The notes under the pieces: model-generated
Told to the model about the DNA's origin: nothing
Seen by the model: only the letters and a program-made list of their open reading frames with translations
The model's database searches: none
Position numbers and translations under genes: made by a program
From: a virus
Strand: one strand, 5' to 3'
Virus record (IMG/VR): IMGVR_UViG_3300025057_000010
Location: 1-47,546 of that record
DNA length: 47,546 nucleotides
Shown here: positions 21,844 to 31,196 of the stretch, in pieces
Layout: the number at the start of each line of letters is the position of its first letter
Numbering within the stretch: position 1 is the first letter of the stretch

Positions 21844-23044
21844 AATTAGTAAAGAGCTAATGTTAAAAGAACCTTTTTATGGGTTCTTTCTTATTATGCT
21901 CAATAAGTTGTGGAGTAATAAACTTTCAACTGCCGGTGTAAGTAAACATAATATAAATTTTCAACTTGCAATTAACCCAGAATTTTGGGAAAGTCTTTCT
22001 GATGATCACAAGATGGGTTTATTAAAGCACGAGCTATTGCATATTGCATTTCAACATCTTACGACATTTAATATGTTTAGTGATAAGAAATTAGCAAATA
22101 TTGCAATGGATATGGAAATCAATCAATATATTAATGAAAATTGGTTACCTGAAGGTGGAATTAATATAAATGATTATCCGGATCTAAATCTTAATAAAAG
22201 AGCTGGTTGTAGATATTATTATGATATGTTAAAACAAGCTAAAGAAGATCATGATAAAAATGGAACCTGCGATGATGCAAATTTTGATAAAGTTTGTGAT
22301 GCTTTAAACGAAGGTACTCAACAAGTTGTTATTTGCAGTGGGAACGGAGATCAAGAGATTGAATTACCCGAACACGGAACTTGGGAGGAGTTTGAAGATT
22401 TACCTGAAGCTGAGAAAAAGTTAATTGAAAAGCAATTACAAAAAGTTCTTAGTGATGCTAAAGAACAAACTATTAAGAAAAGAGGTACTGTGCCAGGTGA
22501 AATTGATGCTGTTATTCATATAAAAGAAATAGTAAAACCTAAATTTGATTGGAGAGGGTTTATTAGAAGATTTACAGGAGTAAGTACAAAAGTTTTTACT
22601 AAAAAGATTAGAAGAAAAGAGAATAGAAGATTTTCTGATAATCCCGGTCTTAAAGTAAAAATGAGACAACACATGTTGTTAGGTATTGATACTTCAGGAT
22701 CTGTAAGTGATAGTGAACTTAAAGAGTTTATGAATGAGATACATCATATTTATAAATGCGGTGTAGATATTACTATTGTACAATGTGATACTCAAATACG
22801 TTCTATTGAACCTTATAAAGGTAAATATGAAGAATTTAGTGTAAAGGGTCGTGGTGGTACTTATTTCGATCCTGTTTTAGAGTATTTTAATGCTAATCTG
22901 AAGAATTTTACAAGTCTTGTATATTTTACTGATGGTGAATGTAGCTGGAGTGTAAAACCTCGTGGTAATGTATTATGGGTGTTATCTGAACAGTCACATA
23001 TGAATAAAGATTTACCAGGTAAAGTAATTAAGTTAGAATTATGA
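21818..23044 (+). CDS. VWA protein with zincin-like N-terminal domain
   Basis: 408 residues. HELLHIAFQH (H71-E-L-L-H75) in the N-terminal half is a zinc-metallopeptidase motif, as in DUF2201-type proteins. The C-terminal half is a von Willebrand A domain with the metal-binding site DTSGS (291-295), GRGGTYFDP and FTDGE. The partner of MoxR AAA ATPases; together such pairs act as chaperones for metal or protein remodelling. Overlaps upstream and downstream genes. Confidence 0.88.
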   Translation: MDKQRSLSKISKELMLKEPFYGFFLIMLNKLWSNKLSTAGVSKHNINFQLAINPEFWESLSDDHKMGLLKHELLHIAFQHLTTFNMFSDKKLANIAMDMEINQYINENWLPEGGININDYPDLNLNKRAGCRYYYDMLKQAKEDHDKNGTCDDANFDKVCDALNEGTQQVVICSGNGDQEIELPEHGTWEEFEDLPEAEKKLIEKQLQKVLSDAKEQTIKKRGTVPGEIDAVIHIKEIVKPKFDWRGFIRRFTGVSTKVFTKKIRRKENRRFSDNPGLKVKMRQHMLLGIDTSGSVSDSELKEFMNEIHHIYKCGVDITIVQCDTQIRSIEPYKGKYEEFSVKGRGGTYFDPVLEYFNANLKNFTSLVYFTDGECSWSVKPRGNVLWVLSEQSHMNKDLPGKVIKLEL

Positions 23045-23244
23045 TTTGTTGTATTTGTGATAAAGAGTTTGATGAGATTGAAGAAATTGAAATCGGACAC
23101 ATGAGATTTAAAAGTAAAGGTGGACATAGCCCTTCTCCTGTTAAAGAAGAAGGAAAATGTTGTAGTGCTTGTAACTTTAATGTAGTACTACCGGCAAGAG
23201 ACAATTTAATAAGAACAAAACTAAAAGAAAAAGGAAATGAGTAA
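23041..23244 (+). CDS. small HNH-like zinc protein (67 aa)
   Basis: C3-C4-x2-C6 region (MICCICDKEFDEIEEIEIGH) followed by GGHSP and GKCCSACNFNVVLPARDN: paired cysteines and histidines as in a reduced HNH or treble-clef fold. It lies between VWA and MoxR genes by 4- and 8-base overlaps, so probably a zinc-binding part of that set. Confidence 0.72.
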   Translation: MICCICDKEFDEIEEIEIGHMRFKSKGGHSPSPVKEEGKCCSACNFNVVLPARDNLIRTKLKEKGNE

Positions 23245-24409
23245 TCAAACACAACTGAATGTAGAAGAGTTAAAAACTTTTATTAAACACATGGTTAATA
23301 ATAACCAGCATATTCAAAAAGAAGGTAAAGTACCTGTAGCGATTAATATAGAAGGTGATGCTGGTTTGGGTAAAACTTCTGCAATTATGCAACTCGGTAA
23401 AGAGTTGGGAATGGACGTTGTAAAGCTGAATTTATCTCAACTTGAAGAATTAGGAGATCTTGTTGGTTTTCCAGTTAAAGAATTTCAAATTCAAAATGCT
23501 GATGGTAAAACAACTTGGATTAATGAATCTCAGATAAATGCAGCTAGTGCAAAAGGATATAAAGTTGTATCTAAAAGAATGTCACATGCTGCACCTGAGT
23601 GGATTGAAGGTAAAGGAGAAGGTGGATTCTTAATCCTTGATGATTATACTCGTGCAGATGCTAGATTTATGCAAGCAACTATGGAGATTCTTGATAGACA
23701 AGAATATGTTTCATGGGCTCTACCAAAAAACTGGCATGTAATCTTAACTACTAACCCAGATAATGGTGATTATAATGTTACTAGTCTTGATGTTGCTCAG
23801 AAAACTAGATTTATTTCAGTAGAGCTTAAATATGATGCGGATGTATGGGCTAAGTGGGCAGAGAATGCAAATATTGATGGTCGTTGTATTAACTTTATGT
23901 TGATGCATCCGGAACTTGTAACTCAAAGAGTAAATCCAAGATCTATCACTACTTTCTTTAATGCTATTAGTTCTATTCAAAAGTTTGATGAAGAGCTTCC
24001 TTTGATTCAAATGATTGGTGAAGGTTCTGTAGGAGAGGATTTTAGTTCTATGTTTACAATGTTTATTAATAATAAATTAGATAAGATCATTAGTCCTAAA
24101 GATATCCTAGAAAAGGATGAGCAATATGTAATGAATACATTAGTTAATGCTGTCGGTAAAGATGATGATTTTAGAGCTGATATTTCTAGTGTGATTGCAA
24201 CTCGTGTGATTAACTATTCTTTAAAGTTAGCTGAAAATGGTTCTATTGGCCAACCTATCATAGAAAGATTAGGTAAACTTGCTACTGAATCTGAAGCATT
24301 CACTGACGATCTTAAATACTATATGATAAAAGAGATTGTAAATGGAAATAAAGTTAAATTCCAGAAATTGATGATGAATCAGAAGGTGGTGAAGATGGCT
24401 GTACAGTAA
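23237..24409 (+). CDS. MoxR-type AAA+ ATPase
   Basis: 390 residues. Walker A GDAGLGKTS (K46, T47), Walker B LILDDYTRAD (D135-D136), sensor-1 TTNPDNGDYNV and arginine-rich later motifs, in MoxR order. MoxR ATPases work with VWA proteins as chaperones that assemble or activate partners. In crAss-like phages the pair is common, but the substrate is unknown. Followed by an intergenic hairpin terminator. Confidence 0.88.
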   Translation: MSNQTQLNVEELKTFIKHMVNNNQHIQKEGKVPVAINIEGDAGLGKTSAIMQLGKELGMDVVKLNLSQLEELGDLVGFPVKEFQIQNADGKTTWINESQINAASAKGYKVVSKRMSHAAPEWIEGKGEGGFLILDDYTRADARFMQATMEILDRQEYVSWALPKNWHVILTTNPDNGDYNVTSLDVAQKTRFISVELKYDADVWAKWAENANIDGRCINFMLMHPELVTQRVNPRSITTFFNAISSIQKFDEELPLIQMIGEGSVGEDFSSMFTMFINNKLDKIISPKDILEKDEQYVMNTLVNAVGKDDDFRADISSVIATRVINYSLKLAENGSIGQPIIERLGKLATESEAFTDDLKYYMIKEIVNGNKVKFQKLMMNQKVVKMAVQ

Positions 24410-24465
24410 AGCTAGCGTAGAAGGTTTCCACTTTAAAGAAACAAAACTTTAATTAAAAACAAATG

Positions 24466-24494
24466 TAAAGGGGGAGTAATTCCCCCTTTATTAA
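24466..24494 (+). terminator. intrinsic terminator
   Basis: TAAAGGGGGA (24466-24475) pairs perfectly with TCCCCCTTTA (24481-24490) across GTAAT. The T-run is within the stem and the base after it is T-rich. Confidence 0.85.
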
Positions 24495-24504
24495 TTAGTA
24501 AAAT

Positions 24505-25779
24505 ATGGAACGTGCATTTAAATTAAACATAACTACTGATTATGATAATAAATATGTAGATGATATTGAACTGGAAAGTTTTATAGTTGAGAGTAAAAAT
24601 GGCTCTTTAATTAATAAAAGTTCTAATTCATACACTCCTAGTAAAGGAGACAAACTGTACTTGTTAAAAGGTGTTTCAATACCAAGAGTTAAACTTAAAG
24701 ATTTGAACTCTAATTTTGATATTAAAGTAACCCGTAGTCTTGATAATGCTACACACGCATTTATTGGAAATAGTACAGAAAATAAAATGAGAGAAAATGT
24801 GTGGATGTATAGTATACATCGTGATTTAGTTCAGCAATTCTACGATCTTCTTGTAGCAGAAGGTAAGTGTGATGATTACTATTTAAACAGATTAAAAGAA
24901 GCAATTAGCATAAACACACATGATTATTTTTATTTTAATTATGAGGTAGCAGGATATTTTAGAAATAACCCGTCTCAATGCTTTGCTGAATTAAGAAAAA
25001 ATGAGGACTTTACAGCAAAATTGCGTAACAGTAAATACTACTCAATAATAGATGAGGATAACTATGATTTAATTTCTCAACTAGAAAGTCTGAATATTGA
25101 AATTTTACATGAATCTGAATTACTTGCTCATATTAACGGAGATGATGCTACTGTAATAGATGCTGATGTCTTTGATCAGATTAGCAAGATGTTTCTGAGC
25201 TCTGATGATGACAATAGAATTTTGGCTATGGAAATTATGGCCAATTGTAACTATACAGATAGTTTGCTGTATCTAGAAATGTTGTTTAAACAGTATTATC
25301 ATTACATGGAAAAATGTAGAACTAAAAATCATGTAAACTTTAAAGGTTTACTTGCATTTTTAGGAAAAAGTAGAAGTTCTATGCATACTGAACTTGATGA
25401 TATTGTCAGATCGCTTAAAGAAAACAATGTATTAACAGTAGAAGCTTTAAATGTTCTTATGGATAATTATCATGAAGAAATAAAGATTCGTGGTAATACA
25501 GCTTGTTTTAAAGTAAAAGATATTTGTTTATCACCAGAATTAATGGAAGAGTTAGACATGCCTTATAACTATAAGTTAATTGATGATTACGTTAAACAAG
25601 AAGAATTAGTAGAAAAACCTGACCCGGATTTTACAATAAGTCATAATAGTCTTGTTGAAATGGGAGATTTAGATGCTAATGAAACTGAGACAGAAGAAAT
25701 AACAGAAAACAACCTCTCTGAAGCTTCGGCCGAAGAGACTAAAACAGATGAAAATGGAGAAGGCTTTGATTGGTTCTGA
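24505..25779 (+). CDS. hypothetical protein (424 aa) with acidic aromatic tail
   Basis: Helical middle (HRDLVQQFYDLLVAEGKCDD onward). ISKMFLSSDDDNRILAMEIM, then CNYTDSLLYLEMLFKQY, at residues about 225-270 parallels the 21424 protein. The last 60 residues are acidic and disordered, ending ENGEGFDWF, like an SSB or gp2.5 tip. It overlaps the RecE-like nuclease by 32 bases. No function recognised. Confidence 0.83.
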   Translation: MERAFKLNITTDYDNKYVDDIELESFIVESKNGSLINKSSNSYTPSKGDKLYLLKGVSIPRVKLKDLNSNFDIKVTRSLDNATHAFIGNSTENKMRENVWMYSIHRDLVQQFYDLLVAEGKCDDYYLNRLKEAISINTHDYFYFNYEVAGYFRNNPSQCFAELRKNEDFTAKLRNSKYYSIIDEDNYDLISQLESLNIEILHESELLAHINGDDATVIDADVFDQISKMFLSSDDDNRILAMEIMANCNYTDSLLYLEMLFKQYYHYMEKCRTKNHVNFKGLLAFLGKSRSSMHTELDDIVRSLKENNVLTVEALNVLMDNYHEEIKIRGNTACFKVKDICLSPELMEELDMPYNYKLIDDYVKQEELVEKPDPDFTISHNSLVEMGDLDANETETEEITENNLSEASAEETKTDENGEGFDWF

Positions 25780-26770
25780 TGAATTGGAAAAATTTTATCA
25801 GAAGAAATTTTATTTTAGTTACAGTGGTTTAAATAAACTACTGTACTCTCCAGCAATGTTTTATAATCATTATGTGCTCAACCAGAGAGAGGATAGTACA
25901 GACCCGCACCTTGTAGGAGGGCGGGTTCTGCACTGTCTGTTGTTTGAGCCTGATAATTATGATGATTACTTTATATCATTGCCTGGAAAAATACCTACAG
26001 ATAGTCAAAGAAAGATTATTGATACTATTTTTAAGAAACACTTGGATATTAAAAATGATTCACTATCTTTGGAAGACTACTCACAAGATATACTCACAGA
26101 ATTACTTACTGTTAACCTTTATCAATCTTATAAAACAGATCAGCAAAGATTAGATAAGATCCTTACCGAAGAAAACAAAGAATACTTTGAATTCCTTAAA
26201 CAGAGTCAAGATAAAACAATAGTAGATCAACCTACTTTGGATGGCTGCAAAGTACAAGTAGAGATACTGAAACAAAATAGTGATGTTAGAGCATTACTAC
26301 AACTTGACAAAACAGATGAAGATACTCATATAGAAGTTTATAATGAGTTCTATCACAAAATGGACCATGAAAAATTAAAATTTGGTCTACACGGTGTAAT
26401 GGACAACATAGTAGTTGATAAAGATTCCCAAACAATATTTATTAATGACTTAAAAACTAGTGGTAAATCAATTCAAGATTTTCCTGATAGTGTTGAATAT
26501 TACAAATATTGGATACAAGCAGCTATTTATTTTATATTAGCTGCGGATAAATTTTTAAAAGATTTACCAGATGCGGAAACTTGGGATATAAAAGTTACGT
26601 TTATTGTAATAGATAAATATAACTTAGTGTACCCGTTTCAAGTGTCAGACAAGACTATGCGCATATGGGGTGAAGATTTTCAAGAAATTATTAGTATTGC
26701 CAATTGGCATTACAGTAACAAAAGATACGATCTACCATATGACTTAGCAAAGGGTAACTTTAAATTGTAA
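25748..26770 (+). CDS. PD-(D/E)XK exonuclease, RecE-like
   Basis: 340 residues. FSYSGLNKLLYSPAMFYNHY and GGRVLHCLLFEPDNYDDYF are the N-terminal blocks of the RecE/exonuclease VIII-like family; D219 (GVMDNIV) and D234-x-K236 (NDLKTSG) with a following YYKYWIQAAIYF helix complete the PD-(D/E)XK site. It would resect duplex ends for the Sak4-like annealing protein. Two in-frame ATGs at the start (25748, 25754). Confidence 0.85.
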   Translation: MKMEKALIGSDELEKFYQKKFYFSYSGLNKLLYSPAMFYNHYVLNQREDSTDPHLVGGRVLHCLLFEPDNYDDYFISLPGKIPTDSQRKIIDTIFKKHLDIKNDSLSLEDYSQDILTELLTVNLYQSYKTDQQRLDKILTEENKEYFEFLKQSQDKTIVDQPTLDGCKVQVEILKQNSDVRALLQLDKTDEDTHIEVYNEFYHKMDHEKLKFGLHGVMDNIVVDKDSQTIFINDLKTSGKSIQDFPDSVEYYKYWIQAAIYFILAADKFLKDLPDAETWDIKVTFIVIDKYNLVYPFQVSDKTMRIWGEDFQEIISIANWHYSNKRYDLPYDLAKGNFKL

Positions 26771-26776
26771 AGTAAT

Positions 26777-27373
26777 ATGGCTTTAAATTCTGTTTATAAG
26801 AAGTACTTTCAAAAATCCAAGGTGTTTTTATATCCGCTTCTTGGAATAAAAAGAGGGGTAAGTGTTGTTCCTAAAGAAACTTATGTTGCTTGGGATGGAC
26901 ACTGCAACTCTGAGGATATGAAGTTGATTTGTGTTTATGATTGCAGAGCTGATGAAGAATATAAGAAATTTGAGAAAAATGTTCTACTAGAACATAATAG
27001 ACTATTTGATTACGTAAAAGTTAAGTCTGAACTTATTCTTACATTTGATTTTTCAGATCTCAATGATGACTGGTTCTATTTTTTAGATGGGAAATACAGT
27101 CAACTAAGTAGGAATTTAAAGCAAAAGATACTTGCCTTCTTTGACAAGTATAGTGGTAACTATGCTTATATGCATAGTTATTTGATACCTGAAAAGTATT
27201 TTGACAACTATGCTGAGTTATTGAAGTGTGAAGTAGATCTACTAATTGCCGTAGGTGAATTATGTAGTAAACCAGATATTGACAAAGAGACATTAATATT
27301 AGAAGCAGCTGATTTAAATAATATAGAAAAAGATAATTTATTAAATTTGTCAAAATCTGAAACCAATGAGTAA
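26777..27373 (+). CDS. hypothetical protein (198 aa)
   Basis: Starts MALNSVYKKYFQKSKVFLYP, followed by a strand-rich middle (DMKLICVYDCRADEEYKKFE) and a long helical end. It overlaps the next gene by 8 bases. Conserved place between the nuclease and polymerase suggests a replication accessory; no motif seen. Confidence 0.75.
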   Translation: MALNSVYKKYFQKSKVFLYPLLGIKRGVSVVPKETYVAWDGHCNSEDMKLICVYDCRADEEYKKFEKNVLLEHNRLFDYVKVKSELILTFDFSDLNDDWFYFLDGKYSQLSRNLKQKILAFFDKYSGNYAYMHSYLIPEKYFDNYAELLKCEVDLLIAVGELCSKPDIDKETLILEAADLNNIEKDNLLNLSKSETNE

Positions 27374-27719
27374 ATCTATGTTAATTGTCCAGACAACCTG
27401 GCAAGAAGATCAAACCTTTAGAATGATTCCTATTGAGGAGTCATGTCCTTATGTAGAATGTATTTATGATCCTAGCACAAATGTATTTGTAGTTATATCA
27501 AAAATCAAAAAAGTTAGCTTACATATGCTACCTCAACTTGATGATTATGGTCAACCTATAACTTCAGCAAAAGGTGCAAAACAAGCTAGACATAAATTAG
27601 AAGTATTTCAAGAATTTTATATTGAAAGTGAAGATTCAATTCACGAATTAGTAGAATTATTTGGAAATAATTCTGACACATTTGATTACAAAAAGTTTAT
27701 GAAGAAAAAGGACAAGTAA
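27366..27719 (+). CDS. hypothetical protein (117 aa)
   Basis: MSKSMLIVQTTWQEDQTFRM onward, a strand-rich start with an acidic helix later and a lysine tail (KFMKKKDK). I recall similar genes just before the polymerase in crAss-like phages. It ends before a terminator. Confidence 0.75.
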   Translation: MSKSMLIVQTTWQEDQTFRMIPIEESCPYVECIYDPSTNVFVVISKIKKVSLHMLPQLDDYGQPITSAKGAKQARHKLEVFQEFYIESEDSIHELVELFGNNSDTFDYKKFMKKKDK

Positions 27720-27743
27720 TACGATATGCAGTCCTTTCCATAG

Positions 27744-27777
27744 AAAAGAGGGTGAAATTTAGTAGCCCTCTTTTTTT
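27744..27777 (+). terminator. intrinsic terminator
   Basis: AAAAGAGGG (27744-27752) pairs with CCCTCTTTT (27766-27774), followed by TTT. It separates the preceding operon from the DNA polymerase gene. Confidence 0.88.
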
Positions 27778-27818
27778 AACTTAAAACGGGGGAACAGCTT
27801 AACTGAACAAAAAATCTT

Positions 27819-29753
27819 ATGAGAACACATTGGGTAATGGATTATGAGACGATGGTTAACTTATTTGTAGCCGTGTTTCAAGATTATGTTTCTAAGGAAA
27901 CACATGTTTTTAAAATACATTCTTCTCTAAATAATGATATCAAACCTTTAATAAAGTTTCTTAAAAGAAATAAAAGTCTTAAAGAGAAACATATATCTTT
28001 TAATGGTTTGTCATTTGACTCTCAGATAACTGAATTTATACTGAAAGAATCTGACAATCTTATTAAAATGGATCAGGAAGATATTGTTGCTGAGATTTAT
28101 GCAGTTGCACAAGAAACAATAGAACTGAGTAATAGTGGTGAGTTTTCTAAATACCCAGAATGGAAACTAAGTATAGATCAAATTGATGTATTTAAGATCA
28201 ATCACTGGGATAACAGAGCTAAAAGAACTAGTCTTAAATGGGCTCAGTTTAGTATGGATTGGCCAAACTTACAAGACATGCCAATTCATCATACTACTAA
28301 AGTTACTACTGAAGTAGAGATAGATATGATTACCAAATATTGTATAAATGATGTAGAGTCAACTAAAAAGATTCTGCATTTGTCAAAACCTCTGGTTAAT
28401 GTAAGAAGAAATATTAAAGAAAAGTATGGTCTTAACTGTATGAATTATTCTAATACTAGACTTGGGTCACAACTTTTGCTAGGACTATATTGTCAAGCAA
28501 CTGAACGTAACAAAAATGAAGTAAAAGAATTAAGAACATATAGATCAGGTATAAATATAAAAGATATTTTGTTTGATTATATATCATTTCAAACCGCACC
28601 GTTTCAATCTTTCTTAGAAAAGTTAAAAGATAAAACAATCTATAACACTAAAAGTGACTTTAAGTTTAATCTAAAGTTCAAAGGTTATGATTTTCATTAT
28701 GGTGCAGGTGGTATTCATCAGTGTATAAAACCTGGTAAATACTATGCGGATGATAATCTGATTATTAAAGACTTAGATGTAGCATCTCTATATCCTAGTA
28801 TAGCATGTGTCAATAACATGTCTCCTGCTCATCTTGGTAATGAATTTTTTCAAGTTTATAAACATGATATTGTTGATGTTAGACTTGCAGAAAAACAAAA
28901 ACCAAAAGATCAAAGAGATATGGCAATTATTGAAGGATTTAAAGAAGCAGCTAATGCTTCATATGGTAATAGTAACAGTGAATACTCTTGGCTATATGAT
29001 CCTCAATATACAATGCAAACTACCATTAATGGTCAGCTGCTGTTAAGCATGCTTGTAGAAGACTTGCTTATTAATATCCCTGAGTCAGTGTTATTACAAA
29101 CTAATACTGATGGTGCAACCTTGCAATTTGATAAAAAATACATAGATATTTATAATCAAATATGTAAAGCTTGGGAAGAGAAAACTAAGTTAGTACTAGA
29201 GTTTGCAGACTATTCTGCAATGTATATCTGGGATGTAAATAATTATATTAGTGTTTATACTAATGGAGCTACTAAATGTAAAGGTAGATTTGAGTGGGAA
29301 GATTTAGAAAACCACAAATATACCCACCTACATAAAAATAAAAGTCATTTGATTATAGCAAAAACTATTTACAATTATTTTGTAAATGGTATAGATCCTG
29401 AAAAGTATCTAAAAGAACATAAGAATATTTATGATTTCTGTGCTGGTGTTAAAATCAAAGGAGAATGGACATTCTATAAATCAGCAATAGAAGCAGGTAA
29501 ACATGTATACGAACCTCTACAAAAAACTCTTAGGTATTATATATCTAATAAAGGTTGTAAAATCCTTAAGATTCATAATCATGATAAAAGAGAAATACAA
29601 GTAGAAGCGGGAAGATGGGAACAAACTATTTTTAATAATTATATAGAAAAACCATTTGAAGATTATAACATCAATTATGATTACTACCTAGGGAATATAA
29701 AAAAAGAAATAGAAACCCTAGAACCAAATGTTCAACAATTAAGTTTATTTTAA
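27819..29753 (+). CDS. family B DNA polymerase with proofreading
   Basis: 644 residues, small for the family. The exonuclease has D8-x-E10 (MDYETM), FNGLSFDSQ and CINDVEST. The polymerase has motif A DVASLYPS (D320), motif B AANASYGN (Y382) and motif C TNTDG (D431). The fingers are very short between A and B. No obvious terminal-protein domain. It copies the phage genome with the helicase and primase upstream. Confidence 0.94.
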   Translation: MRTHWVMDYETMVNLFVAVFQDYVSKETHVFKIHSSLNNDIKPLIKFLKRNKSLKEKHISFNGLSFDSQITEFILKESDNLIKMDQEDIVAEIYAVAQETIELSNSGEFSKYPEWKLSIDQIDVFKINHWDNRAKRTSLKWAQFSMDWPNLQDMPIHHTTKVTTEVEIDMITKYCINDVESTKKILHLSKPLVNVRRNIKEKYGLNCMNYSNTRLGSQLLLGLYCQATERNKNEVKELRTYRSGINIKDILFDYISFQTAPFQSFLEKLKDKTIYNTKSDFKFNLKFKGYDFHYGAGGIHQCIKPGKYYADDNLIIKDLDVASLYPSIACVNNMSPAHLGNEFFQVYKHDIVDVRLAEKQKPKDQRDMAIIEGFKEAANASYGNSNSEYSWLYDPQYTMQTTINGQLLLSMLVEDLLINIPESVLLQTNTDGATLQFDKKYIDIYNQICKAWEEKTKLVLEFADYSAMYIWDVNNYISVYTNGATKCKGRFEWEDLENHKYTHLHKNKSHLIIAKTIYNYFVNGIDPEKYLKEHKNIYDFCAGVKIKGEWTFYKSAIEAGKHVYEPLQKTLRYYISNKGCKILKIHNHDKREIQVEAGRWEQTIFNNYIEKPFEDYNINYDYYLGNIKKEIETLEPNVQQLSLF

Positions 29754-29755
29754 TT

Positions 29756-30997
29756 ATGCCAAAGAAAATTTCAAATACGACAAAAGCACACTTAATTAGT
29801 GTGCCACTTCCACAACATGGTGCTAGCTATACTGTTATTAGTCACCAGTTTGTAATGGATTATGCAACTCAGCAACTTGCAAATGCTGGGTTCAATATTG
29901 TAGATGAAGAATATAGATGTACAGCTGATGGGCAAATTGCTCAAGGTATTTATAGATTGCAGTTTAATAGTGATCCGGATTTATCAATGATGTTTGCTTG
30001 GACTAATAGTTATAACAAGCAAGTTAAATTTAAATGTGTAGTTGGTGCTTATATCAAAAACACAGGGTCTGTAATGATTTGCGGAGATATTGGTAATTGG
30101 GTTAGAAAGCATACAGGTACGGCTGATACAGAAACAAAAGATACTATAGATGATTATATTACAAATGCACATATGTATTATAACCAGCTTGTATCTGATA
30201 AAGCAGCTATGGAAAAAATAGATCTAAACCGTAGAAAGCAATCTCAGCTTTTGGGAGTTCTATTCGCAGAATATGAAATCTTAACTACTGAACAAGCTAG
30301 TTTAGTTAGAGATCAGATTAAGAAACCATTGCATGTATTTGCTAGCTCTGATAGTCTCTGGGCATTTTATAATTATGTCACAGTAGCTCTTCAAAAGTCA
30401 CATCCTAGAACTTGGATGGAAGACCAAAGAATCTTACATTATTTTATTTCAACAATAGCTAATTTCCAACAAACCAACACAGCTCCTGCTGCTGCGGCCA
30501 CGGTCCCTGTTGTTGAAGATAATACAAATGAAGACATAGAAGAGTTTGTAGACCCAAATCAGACTAATATTTTAGATCAGATTGCTGAAACAGAGTCTAA
30601 TGAAGCTGACTTAAATACATTAGAGTTGGAATCTTCAGAAGCAGAACCTGAAAGACTTACTGATGATGAAATAGTTGATCAACTATATGGTGTCGATAAT
30701 AATCCAGAAGTTGTATTTGATTTAGAAGATGATGATGAATCTCCTGTATATGATGAAGATCAAATTAAAGAAAGAATAGCTGAGGATGAAGCAGCTGTTG
30801 CTGAAGTTTGTGATCCAAAAACACATGATAATGGTCCATATGGAGATGAGGATCATATTGATGGTGTAGATGAAATACCAGAAACTGATAATACTCCTAC
30901 AACAGTAGAGGATGAGTTTGCAGAAGAAGATAATTTTGATCTAGACTTCAGTGAAGATACTAATGAGGATCAGGACAATGTACCTGATTTCTTTTAG
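29756..30997 (+). CDS. polymerase-linked protein with long acidic tail (413 aa)
   Basis: Residues 1-240 form a folded part resembling DUF932-type phage proteins (MMFAWTNSYNKQVKFKCVVG, VMICGDIGNWVRKH). Residues about 250-413 are acidic and disordered, ending NEDQDNVPDFF, again an SSB-like acidic-aromatic end. Two bases after the polymerase stop, so produced with it; possibly a DNA-binding processivity or fork factor. The DUF932 likeness is tentative. Confidence 0.8.
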   Translation: MPKKISNTTKAHLISVPLPQHGASYTVISHQFVMDYATQQLANAGFNIVDEEYRCTADGQIAQGIYRLQFNSDPDLSMMFAWTNSYNKQVKFKCVVGAYIKNTGSVMICGDIGNWVRKHTGTADTETKDTIDDYITNAHMYYNQLVSDKAAMEKIDLNRRKQSQLLGVLFAEYEILTTEQASLVRDQIKKPLHVFASSDSLWAFYNYVTVALQKSHPRTWMEDQRILHYFISTIANFQQTNTAPAAAATVPVVEDNTNEDIEEFVDPNQTNILDQIAETESNEADLNTLELESSEAEPERLTDDEIVDQLYGVDNNPEVVFDLEDDDESPVYDEDQIKERIAEDEAAVAEVCDPKTHDNGPYGDEDHIDGVDEIPETDNTPTTVEDEFAEEDNFDLDFSEDTNEDQDNVPDFF

Positions 30998-31015
30998 TTT
31001 GTTAATTTGTTATCA

Positions 31016-31046
31016 GGGGGAGCCTTCGGGTTCCCCCTTTTTTTTT
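31016..31046 (+). terminator. intrinsic terminator with UUCG loop
   Basis: GGGGGAGCC (31016-31024) pairs with GGTTCCCCC (31029-31037) around TTCG, a very stable tetraloop, then nine T. It ends the plus block; read from the other strand it lies just past the last minus-strand stop and may also slow transcripts from that side. Confidence 0.93.
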
Positions 31047-31049
31047 CCT

Positions 31050-31196
31050 TTACGTCCAATTAACTTGAATACTAACTATTGTTAGAAAGAGTTCAAATGT
31101 ATGATACTCTATTTGCTCATCAGGAGCTGTATACCCCCAACCTAAAAGAAACCGGTCATGCGGCCAATTCAAAAATATAGATGCACTATGAAACAT
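31050..31196 (-). CDS. tiny aromatic protein, last gene of the minus block (48 aa)
   Basis: MFHSASIFLNWPHDRFLLGW onward, ending VSIQVNWT. The LNWPxDRFLLGW and PDEQIEY parts recall a small protein of unknown role found in many tailed phages. It begins on TAATG with the previous gene, so translation is coupled. A strand-rich fold with a conserved tryptophan is likely. Confidence 0.72.
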   Translation of the reverse strand: MFHSASIFLNWPHDRFLLGWGYTAPDEQIEYHTFELFLTIVSIQVNWT

